NCBI GenBank assembly: GCA_027924585.1
Contig: BSBM01000191.1
Span: forward strand, 1,178,001-1,242,000
DNA: 64,000 nucleotides
Direction: 5' to 3'
Source: Larix kaempferi
Taxonomy: Eukaryota > Streptophyta > Pinopsida > Pinales > Pinaceae
Part shown: positions 1 through 12,149 of the stretch, piece after piece
Position numbering within the stretch: the stretch's first letter is position 1
Layout: every line of letters begins with the position of its first letter
Position numbers and translations under genes: made by a program
Notes under the pieces: model-generated
Told to the model about the DNA's origin: nothing
The model's input: only the letters and a program-made list of their open reading frames with translations
Databases searched by the model: none

Positions 1-134
1 TGGTGAATCTTTCACTAAATTATAAGATATTGGAAAATCTTGGCGAATATTTCACTTAATTATAAAAAATTGTAAAAACTTGGCGAATCTTTCACTGATT
101 GATAAAATATAGTAAAAATTTTGGTGAATCTTTT
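1..134. repeat. 40-bp tandem repeat at left edge
   Basis: A 40-bp unit with the core GAATCTTTCACT is repeated with starts near 1, 41, 81 and 122, so about 3.3 copies are visible. The array probably continues left of the window. Each unit is AT-rich, with a TTGG(C/T)GAAT head and a TATAA-containing tail. Its sequence is unrelated to the second 40-bp family that begins about 500 bp to the right, although the period is the same. Confidence 0.8.
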
Positions 135-619
135 GTCAATAAGACTCATGATTTTGATTATGTAGATTACTAAGGTAGTGCAACTGAAGAACATACACCG
201 AAGATCAACTCTGGACTCTCTCGACTCCTAGACTCTTGAATGAGCAAGTGTATGAATGAGGAGAGGTTGGATTTATTTATACATTTCACAAGCAGTATTT
301 GATCACTCACAACTAGAAAGTGTCAACGAAACATGATTGCACTAACTAGATTCATGGCAAGGAGGGACTCTACTAGTTATCTCATCCCTTAATGGTCCAA
401 TGGACATGTGGGGTCATGAATCTTGACATGCCAACAAATTGATAGAATTAAATGAATATCCTAGTAGCGGCCCACTTCCTTTATATAGATAGATAGTTAT
501 TGGATCAATTCCAAGCTTCCAATCAATCTTCTCACCAAAATTTCTTCTCTTTGGTGTCGAATGGTAGGAGAGTTGCATATTTGTCAGTGAATACTTAAAA
601 TGGCTCAATCCACACAAAT
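135..619. other. Intergenic, no feature recognised
   Basis: Short unique AT-rich stretch between the two 40-bp repeat families. Neither strand shows a coding frame that resembles a known family. Confidence 0.5.
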
Positions 620-3190
620 TTTCCTCAGCAAGTGATAATTTCGCCCATCACTGTTTTAAAATGTCCCAACACCATTAAAGCATCCATAAATTTATAAATA
701 ACAACCCCATGCACTTCTATACTCACCTAGTGATGAGAATAACGCCCCATGTACTTCTAAATTCACCCAATGATGAGAAAAATGCCCGAGACACTTCAAT
801 ACTTGCCTCGGGCACTTGAAAATTCTCCCAAAGATGACAAAAATGCCCTAAGCACTTCAATATTTTCCTAGGCACTTCTACATTCTCCCAAGGATGATAA
901 AAAATCCCCATGCACTTCAATATTTTCTCCAAGCACTTCAAAATTCCATCGAGGCACTTCAATACTTACCCCATGCACTTCTAAATTGACCCAATGATGA
1001 TAGAAACACACCATGCACTTCAACACTTGCCTCGACCACTTCAAAATTCTCCCAACAATGATAAAAACACCCAAACACTTCAATTTTTTCCCTAGGCACT
1101 TCAAAATTCTCCCAACAAAGATAAAAATGCCCCCATCCACTTCCATGATTTCCCAGGCACTTCATTACTTGCCCCAGACACTTCAAAATTCATCCAATGA
1201 TGATAAAGATGCCATATGCATTTCAATAGTTTCCCTAGGCAAGGGAGAAAAACACCCGACAATGATATAATCACCCAGGCAATCACAAAAATGCCTCAAT
1301 CCACACAAATTTGCCTTGGAAAGTGATCATAACTTTTCCCATCACTGTTTTAAAATGTCTCAACACTATAAAAGCATTCATACATTGATCAATAACAACC
1401 CCAAGCACTTCTAAATTCACGTAGTGAGGAGAAAAACGACCCATGCACTTCTAAATTCACCCGGTGATGAGAAAAATGCCCCATGCACTTCTAAATTCAC
1501 CCAGTGACGAGAAAAACGCCCCAGGCACTTCAATACTTGCCCCGGGCATGTCAATTTTTTGAAAGATGATAAAATTTCCCTAAGAACTTCAATATTTTCC
1601 CATGCACTTCTAAATTCTCCCAAGGATGATAAAAACTCCGCATGCACTTCAATATTTTCCCAAAGCACTTCAAAATTCCCCCGAGTCACTTCAATACTTG
1701 CCACATGCACTTCTAAATTGACCCAATGATGATAGAAACACCCCATGCACTTCTAAATTCACCTAGTGATGAGAAAAACACCCCATGCACTTCAAAATTC
1801 ACCCATTGACAAGAAAAATTCCCCATGCACTTCAAAATTCACCCATGGACAAGAAAAATGCCCCAAGCACTTCAATACTTACCCCGGGCACTTCAAAATT
1901 CTCTGAAAGATGATAAAAATTCCCTAAGCACTTCAATATTTTCCGAGGCACTTCTAAATTCTCCCAAGGATGATAAAACTTCTCATGCACTTCAAAATTG
2001 CCTCGAGGCACTTCAATACTTTCCCCATGCACTTCTAAATTGACCCAATGAGGATAGAAACACCCCATGCAATTCAATATTTTCCTCGACCACTTCAAAA
2101 GTCTCCCAATGATGATAAAATGCCCAAACACTTCAATATTTTCCCAAGGCACTTCAAAATTCTTGTAACGAAGATAAAAACGCCCCTGTCCACTTCCATA
2201 TTTGCACAGGCACTTCATTACTTTCCCTAGACACTTCAAAATTCGTCCAATGATGATAAAGATGCCCTAGGAACTTCAATACTTGCCATAGGTAAGGTAG
2301 AAAAATACCAGACAATCATATAATCACCCAGGCAATCACAAAAATGCCCTAATACACACCAATTTTCCTCGGCAGTGATAACTTTGGCCATCATTGTTTT
2401 AAAACGTCCCAACACTATAAAAGCATCCTTACATTGATAAACAACAACCCCATGCACTTCTAAATTCACCCAGTGATGAGAAAAACGCCCCATGCACTTC
2501 AAAATTCACCCATTGATAAGAAAAACGCCCCATGCACTTCAAAATTCACCCATTGACAAGAAAAACGCCCTAGGCACTTCAATACTTGCTTTGGGCACTC
2601 AAAATTCTCCGAAAAATGATAAAAATGCCCTAAGCACTTCAATATTTCCCCAAGCACTTCAAAATTTCCCCCAAGCACTTCAATACTTGCCCCATGCACT
2701 TCTAAATTGACCCAGTGATGATAGAAACATCCCATGCACTTCAATACTTCCCTCGACCACTTCAAAATTCTCCCAACGATGATAAAAATGCCCATACACT
2801 TCAATATTTCCCTAGGCAATTAAAAATTCTCGCAACGAAGATAAAAACGCTCTCGTCCACTTCCATGTTTTCCTAGGAACTTCATTACATACCCTAGACA
2901 CTTCAAAATTCATCCAATGATGATAAAGATGACCTAGGCACTTCAATACTTGCCATAGGCAATGGATAAAAACACTCGACAATGACATAATCACCCAGGC
3001 AATCACAAAAATGCCCCAATACACACAGATTTTCCTCGACATGTGATAACTTTGGCCATCATTGTCTTAAAACATCCCAACACTATAAAAGCATCCTTAC
3101 ATTGATAAACAACAACCCCATGCACTTCTAAATTCACCCAGTGATAAGAAAAACGCCCCATGCACTTCAAAATTCACCCATTGACATGAA
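620..3190. repeat. 40-bp satellite with higher-order units
   Basis: The whole stretch is built from a roughly 40-bp monomer of the form CCATGCACTTCTAAATTCAC followed by CC(C/A)(A/G)TGATGAGAAAAA(T/C)GCC. Two exact-length neighbours are 1441-1480 and 1481-1520. Superimposed on this is a longer order. A non-monomer spacer beginning ATCA(C/T)TGTTTTAAAA, followed by CACTATAAAAGCATCC, recurs at about 647, 1341, 2390 and 3058, giving higher-order units of roughly 694, 1049 and 668 bp. Many apparent open frames of 60-135 codons on both strands are by-products of the repeat, because 40 is not a multiple of 3 and the monomers carry few stops. I see no sign of real coding. Confidence 0.9.
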
Positions 3191-4280
3191 ATCTGCCATC
3201 TAGAGTATCATATTCTTTTGATATTCAAACTTTCGCAAAATGGTAGAATCATGTTTTGCTTAAATTCTCCCTGAGACCCCGTTGAAGGATTTATATTGAA
3301 CCTTGGCCATTTCCTCGCAAAGGGGTTTTTCTTCTAGTGAAGTTTTCACCAAAATCCTGTTTATTTCAATCTTTTAGGTCTTCGATCTTATTTCAGTATA
3401 CATCTTCAATCTCACTGGTTTCAATATATCTTATTTTATAAGTTGGAAATCTTTAAAATCTTATTTTTATTTTTCATATCTTCTAACAAAAAAACGTCTT
3501 ATATTCTAGGTATTCAAAATTATCTTACAAAAACCTAAATAATTTGACATGCTCTCCATCCTATTTCCTAATAACTTAGAAAGGAATCTAGGGAACCCAA
3601 GAGTAAAAAGGTTGCGTTTGAAAACAATCATTTTATAAAACTGAATGTGGTATCTCTGTTTTCTTGTCAAATAGGTGAATAATAGCATAAATGTAGAGTC
3701 ACTTTGAATAATTTGTGTGTTCCCTATATAGTCTCAATGCAATTTGCAACTATTTAACATAGACCAGGCTAGGGAGAAAAAGCTCTCCTCAAAGGGGGCT
3801 TGTTGCGAGATCCATTTCAATGTCGTGCAATTGCCACACAAATATTTGTTAGCAATACAAGCCATTTAGTTTTAATGATTTAGATTTCCATCCTGATATA
3901 TTTCTTTGGAGTATAATATTAGTATCTAATGCAAACTATTTGATCCACACAATCAATAAAGTTGGAAATTTTGCATAGAGACACCCAATTTTTCAAAGCA
4001 TTTGTCTCTAGATTTTTTTTATCTCCTCAATGCAATAGATTCAGGGTTAAGATGAATCTATGCTAATTCAAGAATAAATTAATCATTTCAACAACTAATA
4101 ATCAAAATTTAACATCAGTGTGTAAACTACAAGAACTAGGAAGGGCTGTCTTTTAGTATGATACTGCTTTTATAGTTTTGTTGACATGTCCCAAAAAAAC
4201 TATAGCAATAAGAACTGTCTAAGAAATTATTTGAAGTTTTATATTAATCTGATAGCCATGCTTGTGGGCATTATAACCTT
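3191..4280. other. Intergenic AT-rich DNA
   Basis: No gene recognised. Around 3320-3360 the sequence CGCAAAGGGGTTTTTCTTC followed by a GTTTTCACC stretch resembles a motif common in plant LTRs. There are no paired repeats, PBS or TSD nearby, so at most this is a decayed LTR piece. Confidence 0.4.
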
Positions 4281-4580
4281 AACATAATTTTTATGCCATA
4301 ATCTTTGGAATCCTTCAAAAATATAGAAGTAATAAATAATCAAAGATTCTACCAAATAATCCTTAATCCTAGCAATATTAGCATGATTGTTGTCATTATA
4401 ACAAACAATATACGACTTTAATCAATCCCTACATAATTTTTATGCCATGATCTTTGGAATCCTTTACAAATATAGAAGTAATAAATAATCAAATATTCTA
4501 CCAAATAATCCTTAAATCCCAACAATATTTACATGAGTGTTGTCATTATAACAAACAACATACAACTTTACTCAATCCCT
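4281..4580. repeat. 150-bp tandem duplication
   Basis: Two adjacent copies, 4281-4430 and 4431-4580, both begin ACATAATTTTTATGCCAT. They share long stretches such as CTTTGGAATCCTT, AATATAGAAGTAATAAATAA and GTTGTCATTATAACAAACAA, with scattered substitutions. The second copy runs into the coding-like block that starts at 4568. Confidence 0.85.
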
Positions 4581-5390
4581 ATGAGAGATATCAACCTCTT
4601 ATTCTGAAAGCTAAAACATTTTTCATAAGCTAGCTTCAATTCATTTGAATGTTCTTGAAATAGTTTGTGTGGTTTGTCAATAAGAGCCTTTACAATCTCT
4701 ATTCCCATTGGATATCCCTCTTTAATAACCTTCAAAATACTAAATAGTACCACCTCCTGTAAATAAATATTATTTGATATTGTCCAATGCAGCCTAATAT
4801 AGGATTGGATGAAGGATACCAATAAAATGAAAACATTGTTATCTTTCTGTTTAGATGAAACACTTGCATGACATAAATGCTATGGGGGAGTTAAAATATA
4901 CCTTTTAGAAGTATGAAGGGTATCACCTCCGAAGAATTTTAAGCTGAGCTATTTTTATCCATGACCTCATCCATTTTGCTTGTACTGTGCTAGAAATGCA
5001 ACATTAGTCAGTTTTTGTCTTAGCTAAGTCCATTGCTTGTTCATACTCAACTTTCTCAAATGAGATGGGGTCAACATCAACAACATCCTTGTACCTCTGG
5101 CCGAGAGCAAAGTCTTTCCACATTGCACACATCAACAACGAAAGAATTCCACATCAAATCTCATCCATAGCTAATTGATATTTAAAATCCAATAATTCAA
5201 TTAATTCAAGTAAATATTTGGGTATTATATACCTTGGCATTGATTATTATAAATTGCCCTTCAAACTTACCATCTATAATATCAAATTCAACCAACACCT
5301 GCATCTCCACAAATTATTTTTGAGCATCTTAACATGTTCTACCAACTATTTTGCAAGTTCAATATCAGAATCTTGCACAAAATGATTGAA
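4568..5390 (-). pseudogene. Decayed gene, family not recognised
   Basis: Three coding-like blocks follow each other on the minus strand. The first lies at about 5390-5225 and contains a stretch reading QDSDIELAK, a stop, LVEHVKMLK, and then in another frame QVLVEFDIIDGKFEGQFII. The second, at about 5155-5018, contains CAMWKDFALGQRYKDVVDVD and ends in a stop. The third, at 4822-4568, contains QEVVLFSILKVIKEGYP and KALIDKPHKLFQEHSNELK. Residue composition and the lack of stops inside each block look like exons of one protein, but frames change and stops intervene. I cannot name the family. The blocks could also come from two different genes. Confidence 0.4.
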
Positions 5391-5773
5391 ACGGTGTGTT
5401 CAACCTGATTAAGCTAGCCAATTGAGCTTAATGTCCGTGTGTGTCTAGGTGGATGGATCGACACTAATAGATAGCAAAATTACAAGGTTTGGATGGTCTG
5501 AGAATCAATGTTTCTGTTATTAACTTTCCCATGCTATTTAATTTGTCATTGTCAATAGTTATTGAAGAGAGTTGCTTTGGTTATCTTATATTTGGCATTT
5601 ATGTCACTATACAAAAGACATCATAGGGTAATGAGATTGAAAGTAATCAGAGTTTGAACACCATTTGAGAAACAAGTTTTAACAATAGGAAAATAAAAGC
5701 TTGTCCTGATCTCTTACCTATGTAAGATGTAACTTCTTGCACCTGCATCCTGTCCAGGTAGGATGTCGACCAT

Positions 5774-6451
5774 CTAGCCAATCCAAGCTGAAGTGTGCTT
5801 CCACAACTTCACTCTAAGTTGTATGAGGGTAGAGCTCTCGATATGCATCCATTGTTTCCCAATCAGCTTATCGCAGATGACATGCTTTAGAGATGTCAGC
5901 CCTCCAACTGATTTAGGCAGCTTCCTCAAGTGAGAACATTCTCTGATGTCAAGATCCTCGAGTTTCCTTAGTTGACCTATTTCCTCTGGAAGTTCTTTTA
6001 AGCATTCACATAGTGAAATGCCAAGATATTCCAGCTTCCCAATTTTTCCAATAGATGCTGGAAGCTCTTTCAGACCTAGACATGCAAATAACCTCAACAT
6101 TTTTAAAGAGAAGAACTTCCCCAAGTCATTGGGTAACTTTTCAACAAGGTGACAGTTAGTGATAGACAACTTTTGAACATAAGTAATGTCACAAATTCCA
6201 GCAGGCAACTCCTCCAAATCACAACAATGGTCCAGGTGAAAATCTAGCATTATGGGAATATTTAGGCTTGACTGGGTGCTGTTGAACCTGGACATATTTC
6301 CAAACCCTTCACATAAGATCAAAGATAGCTTCTCTAAGTTCAATAAGGTTTCGCTTTGATCTTTAAGTGGGGCCACAAGTAACCTCTCCAAGTGAATAGT
6401 CTTAAGCTGAGTGAGTGAAGATAAGGTTGGTAGACCATTCAGTCGAAGCAT
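5774..6451 (-). pseudogene. LRR exon of RPW8-type NLR (RNL) pseudogene
   Basis: A 225-codon open stretch encodes the C-terminal leucine-rich repeats of an RNL helper NLR of the ADR1/NRG1 type. At least six LRR units of the form LEELPAGICD, VEKLPNDLGK, LKELPASIGK, LKELPEEIGQ and LRKLPKSVGG are visible, followed by the RNL-typical SLKHVICD segment and a stop shortly after. The frame appears to shift just upstream, near 6435: the sequence NAST reads in one frame and NGLPTLSSL in another. RNLs are helper NLRs that transduce immune signals at membranes. This exon is about 7.2 kb downstream of the previous NLR exon (13643), with matching strand and order. I take it as the last exon of the same gene, but it could belong to a second copy. 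Confidence 0.75.
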
Positions 6452-8628
6452 TATGAGGACTTAATTGTCCAAAATAGGACATACATGGAGTTCCCTCGAA
6501 GGCACATGGTCTCATGCAACCATTGGAATATAGAAACCATGTTCTCATCCATTCCCTATTCGTTTCCGTTCATTATGTTCTTTGAGTGGAACTCATCCAT
6601 TTGTGAAACCATGACTGCAATTACCTGTGAAATGCCCGAGTAAAGACCGACAATTTTCCCAGCAGCTGGTATAGGAATGTGAATAATTGTCAATGAGAGT
6701 TGAGACTGGGAAAATCAATAGTCTGCAACCCAGTGCTTGTTCCCTAGGTAACCAAAGCCAAAGCCAAGACTACCTCTCAAAGAAATTTGTAGGTAACCAG
6801 AAGAAGAGATTCCCTTGCTTGCACTGGAAGGAAAGGATTTCCTTAGGGACTACACTATAGAGAAAGGAAAATCCTTTCTTGGTCTTGGTGTTGTGTGGAT
6901 TGAGGGAAGAGTTTTGGCTAGTTGCAGGTGAATTGTTGTGCCTCAAGTAATTATAGTGTGAGAAATTGAGATAGATAACCAGAATTTCTTCATCTGAGCA
7001 TTGTGGGTTGGGTTGAGTGTGAGAGATTAGAGCCAATAGTTAGTTATTTGACCTTGTGGTCTCATAGCCTTGGCTTGTGGGTGGCGGCTACATAGAATTC
7101 CTATGGCTGGGTGGAAAAGTGCTCGCTTGCAGCCATTTGGTGGTTGAATTCAAAGACACTTGTACATCAAGGCTGTTGACAAAACATTGAATCAAAAATC
7201 TAACTTTGTTCTTCGTGATAGAAATAAATATATTTTGAGCTGGTGGTCGACTCAAGCTTCAAACAGACTCATTGGAATTTTCCATGGTCTTCCCTAGCAT
7301 GTTTTTATAAGCTCTTGTTAATTTTTATGCCCCCTAAGTGATCATGTATGCCAGGTCCAAAAACACAGAAGCAAAGATGCTAGCTCATATGTTCTTGTTG
7401 GCTTTGTTTGTAAGTAAACTTATCTCAGCTAACATAGTGACTCTCTTCATCAAATTCCGAAGCCAAGCTCCTTGCACTTATCATCATTGTGTAACAGTCA
7501 AATTGTTTACAGATATTTACCCATTTGTAGGCAATGCTTGCTTGGGTAGGTACTGTGTCCAAAAAACATCAGAGTCCCTAATGCCCCAATCAGTACAAGC
7601 AATAGCATAAACTGAGTTACAACCTTGTTTGATTTGATCCATATATGAAAAAATTGCCAAAAAATCGCCAACATTGCAATTTTTCATGATGTCTAACCTT
7701 ATGAAAAATTGGCCTGAAAAAATTGTGACATTGGAAAAAAATCGGCCCATGACAATTTCTGAAAAAATTGACAAAAATAGGGAAAAAATCGGCAAAATGG
7801 GAAAACATCAGCAGTCCAAATTTACCATATTTATGTGTCAATGTGTTATTTGATGTTCTCGTTGGCTGATATGTTTAAAAATTTGAAAAAAATGAATCTA
7901 TTTTTTATTTTTAATGCTTGCCGTGGTTTGCCAATTTTTTCGCCAATGTTGTTGAGAAATTGTAATCCACTCCCTCATTGATATTTTGCAGATGGCAAAT
8001 TTTTAATAATTATTTTAACCTTCCCCTAACACTTTGTCATATGACAATTTTATGAATTTTGTGCTCAAATGTTTGCAGAGACATTGCAGAAATGTCGATG
8101 CGAATAAAAAAGGTGATCTGCAAAAAATTTAGTCTAATTATGTTATGTTCTACTCTCCTAACGTTATTTGATTTCTCTAAAAGCTTAAATTGGAACACAT
8201 AAGAAATTTTATTACTGGAGAAGTTTCCCCAAAACTCCTTCAAGAACTTGGCAAATTACAGAACATTAACTGTGCTCCAACAAGACAACCAACAAAATTC
8301 TAGCCCTGCATTTGTATACATTTGTGTTGTTTTTATATACATCTGAAGGTAGCTTCTGTGAATAAAGTTTCCATATTATAAAAAAACTCTCACCACCAGT
8401 CATTTGTTCCCTTCATAGGGCATATAATAGTTCTCCTCCTCGGAAAATTGCTAGTATATGGAATCTAGGGAAATGCAATAACATGACTATATGGAGGTTG
8501 CTAGTAGTAAGTGTATAATACTAATAATTTCAAATGGAATTGTACTTTGACCAGTCATATGTCATTCTTGCATTAAATTGCAATAAACATATAATAAAAT
8601 ATGAATAGGGATAAAAATAATAAAAAGT
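6452..8628. other. Intron/intergenic, no gene recognised
   Basis: This lies inside the proposed long NLR intron. The upstream end near 6452-6600 may hold decayed NLR sequence. The stretch 7640-7830 is a low-complexity run of AAAAATTG/AAAATCGG words. No domain is recognisable on either strand. Confidence 0.4.
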
Positions 8629-8889
8629 CTGAAAATCCATTTCTTCATGTAGGTATGCTAAGCCACGAGCTGCCCCTAGGGCTATTTGTAATCTCGCAGT
8701 CCATGAGATAACTTGTAGAACTCGACTCAATAGGTGGTCCTCTGGGCTCTTGTTTGGCATAAACTCATAGAACAAGAGCCGTTGTATACCTCTTTCATCA
8801 TCTTCAACACAATAACCAACCAAGTTTACTAGATTTGGATGCTTAACAAGCCCAAGAAAATGCACTTCTGTAACCCATTCTTTATGCTC
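8629..8889 (-). pseudogene. Orphan exon of receptor-like cytoplasmic kinase (RLCK VII-like)
   Basis: The minus strand encodes an internal kinase exon reading WVTEVHFLGLVKHPNLVNLV, then GYCVEDDERGIQRLL, YEFMPN and ARGLAYLHEEMDFQ. This is the stretch from the end of helix C to just before the catalytic loop in RLCK subfamily VII kinases (PBL/PCRK1-like Ser/Thr kinases acting in immune signalling). An AG acceptor precedes GAGCATAAAGAATGG. At the 3' end the expected GT donor after DFQ reads AC. The P-loop, the VAIK lysine and the HRD/DFG motifs are absent from the surroundings. It is a single-exon fragment lying inside the long NLR intron on the same strand, so I call it a pseudogene fragment. 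Confidence 0.75.
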
Positions 8890-9965
8890 CTATATAGATA
8901 ACAACAAAATGGTTAGAATCATAAATCACTGGGGCTTGAAATAGTCACAATCTAATCCCAAAATGGATCTTAAACAAAATTGAGAAAAAAAACAAATTAT
9001 AATCAAAGACAAATTTTAGAGAGCTTACTCATAATTTGATTATTTGATTAAATCATATAATTTTATCTGATATTTTGATCAATTGACAGCATGCACTTGA
9101 TTTGATATTACAACTCTTAATATTCATCCAATGCTTTTATATTTGATAGATGACAATTTTCTTATGAAAATATAAGACCCTTCCAAAATCTACACAAAAA
9201 GCACACAATACAGTTTTTGGCAGTATCTTCTGGGAAGGGCAATGCAATGGCTGTGGAATGATATGAATAATGCCGGAAACATGGAAAATATCTATTCTTT
9301 TCTGCCTACTTCTGTCAGGCATAGATTTCCTAAAAATGAATTACGAGTGCAATACAAGCTTTCAATGACATGGTGTTACTGTTAAGTTATCTGAAAATTA
9401 AAAATGGTTGAGGTTTCCAAAACAGTTGTACATTTTGGAAACAACACCCTTCACAATTGTCAGAAATGGGTATACAATATATAATATCAATGTAAGTTTC
9501 TGGGACGTGGGAGCACAAGAGTGGGGAAATGCACATTGGGACATGTGGAGACACCCCCAAATTTTGGTGAAATTCATGAGGTATGGAGGGACGTCTCTAA
9601 AATTATAAAAATAAAATAAAAATTCCCCAAAAAATAAATTCATCTGATGTATATTCATCATTGTGCAAGGTAAATACTAAATACACTGATTTATTTTCTT
9701 AGTACCAAGTAGAGATTGTAAAAAATAAAAACAATGGAAAGAAAGCGGGGGCCAAACGTTTTGCCAAAGAGATCCCCCGTCCTAAGGGCGTGGGAAGCAT
9801 GGGGGACGCATCTCGATGGAACAATGTATAATATATATGTAATAAAAAGAAATAGAAAAAAAATGTAAAAAACTTAAATAATTTACAAAAAAAAAACAAT
9901 TTACAAAGAATCTTATAATTATAATATGCCAATACAAGTTACAACTACTCAAACATAGTGGGAAA
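8890..9965. other. Intergenic/intronic, possible TE remnants
   Basis: No coding frame resembles a known protein. Between about 9500 and 9810 there are two GC-richer patches with GGGACGT and GGGGGACGCATC words that look like parts of old transposable elements. I could not find paired ends or target duplications. Confidence 0.35.
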
Positions 9966-10302
9966 CAGTGAAAACACAACCAATCTTTGTCTTGATAGAT
10001 TAGCACTCAAATAGTTATTAGTTATTACATCAATAATCAAGACCTGAGTTCTTAGTAGAACTTTTTGCATGTTATTTTGTTAGTGTTACTCATGTATGCA
10101 CATATGTACACAACACCCTAGGCTGTAAGAGCACCGAGACAGTGAAAACACAACCAATCTTTTTCTTATATATTAGCACTCAAATAGTTATTACATCACT
10201 AATCAAGACCTGAGTTCTTACTAGAAATTTTTGCATGTTATTTTATTAGTGTTACTCATGTATGCACATATGTACACAACACCCTAGGCTGTAAGAGCAC
10301 CT
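9966..10302. repeat. 170-bp tandem duplication
   Basis: Copies 9966-10137 and 10140-10302 begin CAGTGAAAACACAACCAATC and end GGCTGTAAGAGCACC. The second copy lacks a short TAGTTATTA duplication present in the first and has scattered substitutions. Shared blocks include GTGTTACTCATGTATGCACA. Confidence 0.9.
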
Positions 10303-11729
10303 TCTCTCGGTGCAATCAAATTCTTTCGGATCACATCCCAATCCCTAATAGCCCCTGATGTATAGTCTTCTTTCTTCTAAGACAGGAGGCGAAGATTAAA
10401 ATGAATGAAGACAAGACCTTCAACCTTCTTGGAACACAACCTTTTAGATTTAGTGAGTGGATAAAGTTGTAGGCACTCTAGTTCCTCTCACATGCTGTCA
10501 AACTTGCTACTCGTGAAAGAACTCGCCAGAAGACAAGTTCCCATAAATTCCACATGGCACGATGAAGCCTTTTTGAAAATTCAAGCCTTCCTCGAAAATA
10601 AGGAAGATATTTCCTCTTGGAAAAATCATCTACTTTAGTAAGCAATAAATCTTAACCTGATTCAAAAATCTCTCTTCAAAAGAAAGCAACTACTTTAGAC
10701 AACAACAATATCAAATCCTTAATCAAAAAACTATCCTTGATAAAAAGAAGCTGTTTTAGAATCTTAGATAGCAGTAAAGCTGATCTTTTCTTGTGCATAA
10801 TTATAGTCATCCTGATCAGACATACATCATTACCATATAAAAAGAGACGGCAGTGCCTCTCTATCGAAGTGTTACCTGGCTCGCGCGTCTCCAAGTTTGA
10901 TTCTGCTCGGCCTTCAAACAAGCAGTTTTGACTTCTCAGGCAAGTCAAACTCAGGCTGACCTATCAAAACCCAGAAACCCTTCAAAATGGCACTTTTTCC
11001 TGTGTATTTTTGCTGCTTTGCTCTCTCCAAAAAATGCAACCACATGTGACTAAGAGGACTTAAGGATCACACACCAAGGAAACTAGAGCATTCTCAAACT
11101 CAACTAGGACATCATAGCAGAGGCAGTTTGAGTAGCTTTCTTCTTTCACAATGCATAAGGAAACTATTCTGGACATCTATTTATAGTATTGTATGGGCAT
11201 AGAACAACTTGATATATATGAATTTATTTGTTTACATAAAAATGTGTATATTTTTTATATTTTTGTACTTGTTGAGTTCTTCCCAAGTTTTTCCCAATCT
11301 GAGTCAAACTCTGGTAACATTGCCCCGAAGGACATCTTTCTAACTGCAAATTTTCTAAGGAACAACCATATTAAAAAACTAGAGATTTTATTCCTATGGT
11401 TTTTCCACAGCTAAATATTGTGTCAAATGGAAATTGAACATATTACCTCATGTTTTCTGAGGTTTTGGTTGAATGCATGAACGTGTATGCAGTGAATTCT
11501 AGCAATCTAACTTTCAATTAGACTTTTCTCCTCTATTATTCTTTGCTAGTTTTGTTATCAATTTCCTTGAAAATCCTTTGGGGAGAACTTTGACTATCTA
11601 GGTTGAGATTTCACCACATACAGCCTAGGCTAGATCAATCGGTGCTAGAAATGATTTCTATGTTATTCAAATTGACTTGAGCAACACAAAATTGCTAAGT
11701 AAGAAATTTCTCTAGTCCTTGATAGTGTA
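10303..11729. other. Intronic/intergenic, no feature recognised
   Basis: AT-rich single-copy-looking DNA inside the proposed NLR intron. The short open frames on both strands show no recognisable motifs. Confidence 0.4.
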
Positions 11730-11737
11730 GACTAGAA

Positions 11738-12141
11738 CTATGCTGCGTGGGAGCGCCCCCCACTCCCTCGCTCCCGCTCCCGAAGCTCGCTTTCTTCAGA
11801 AGCTCGCTCCCAAGGCGCTCCCTACCTCTCCTATACTAAAAGCTCTATACTAGGTTAGTCATTTGATGGCAATGTTATGGTACCTCCCTTCATTCCCAAG
11901 CTCATATAAAAGTAGTTATGGTTGATCATTTGATGATAATTTTATAAGTTATAACTACTAGATGATTGATGTTATATGGTTTAATCCATGTTTTCTATAG
12001 CTAATTCAACGGCTTACATGTTTTCTAGATATAAATCCATCAAAATATATGCTATATAAAAAACGCTCCCAAAACGGAAGCATTCAAAAATTTTGCTTTT
12101 CGCTCCGCTCCCGCTCCCACTTCTCACTCCCAACAGCATAG
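11738..12141. mobile_element. hAT-type MITE with perfect 8-bp TSD
   Basis: A 404-bp element begins CTATGCTGCGTGGGAGCG and ends CGCTCCCGCTCCCACTTCTC followed by ACTCCCAACAGCATAG. The terminal 8 bp are a perfect inverted repeat (CTATGCTG/CAGCATAG), and similarity continues inward with mismatches. It is flanked by GACTAGAA at 11730-11737 and again at 12142-12149, a perfect 8-bp target-site duplication as made by hAT transposases. Subterminal regions are rich in GCTCCC/GGGAGC words, consistent with repeated transposase-binding motifs. The interior is AT-rich and has no transposase, so it is non-autonomous. Confidence 0.92.
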
Positions 12142-12149
12142 GACTAGAA

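Noticed and set aside
723-3042. Many overlapping open frames of 60-135 codons on both strands
   Set aside because: They follow the 40-bp satellite monomer and repeat the same peptide words; they are by-products of tandem repetition.
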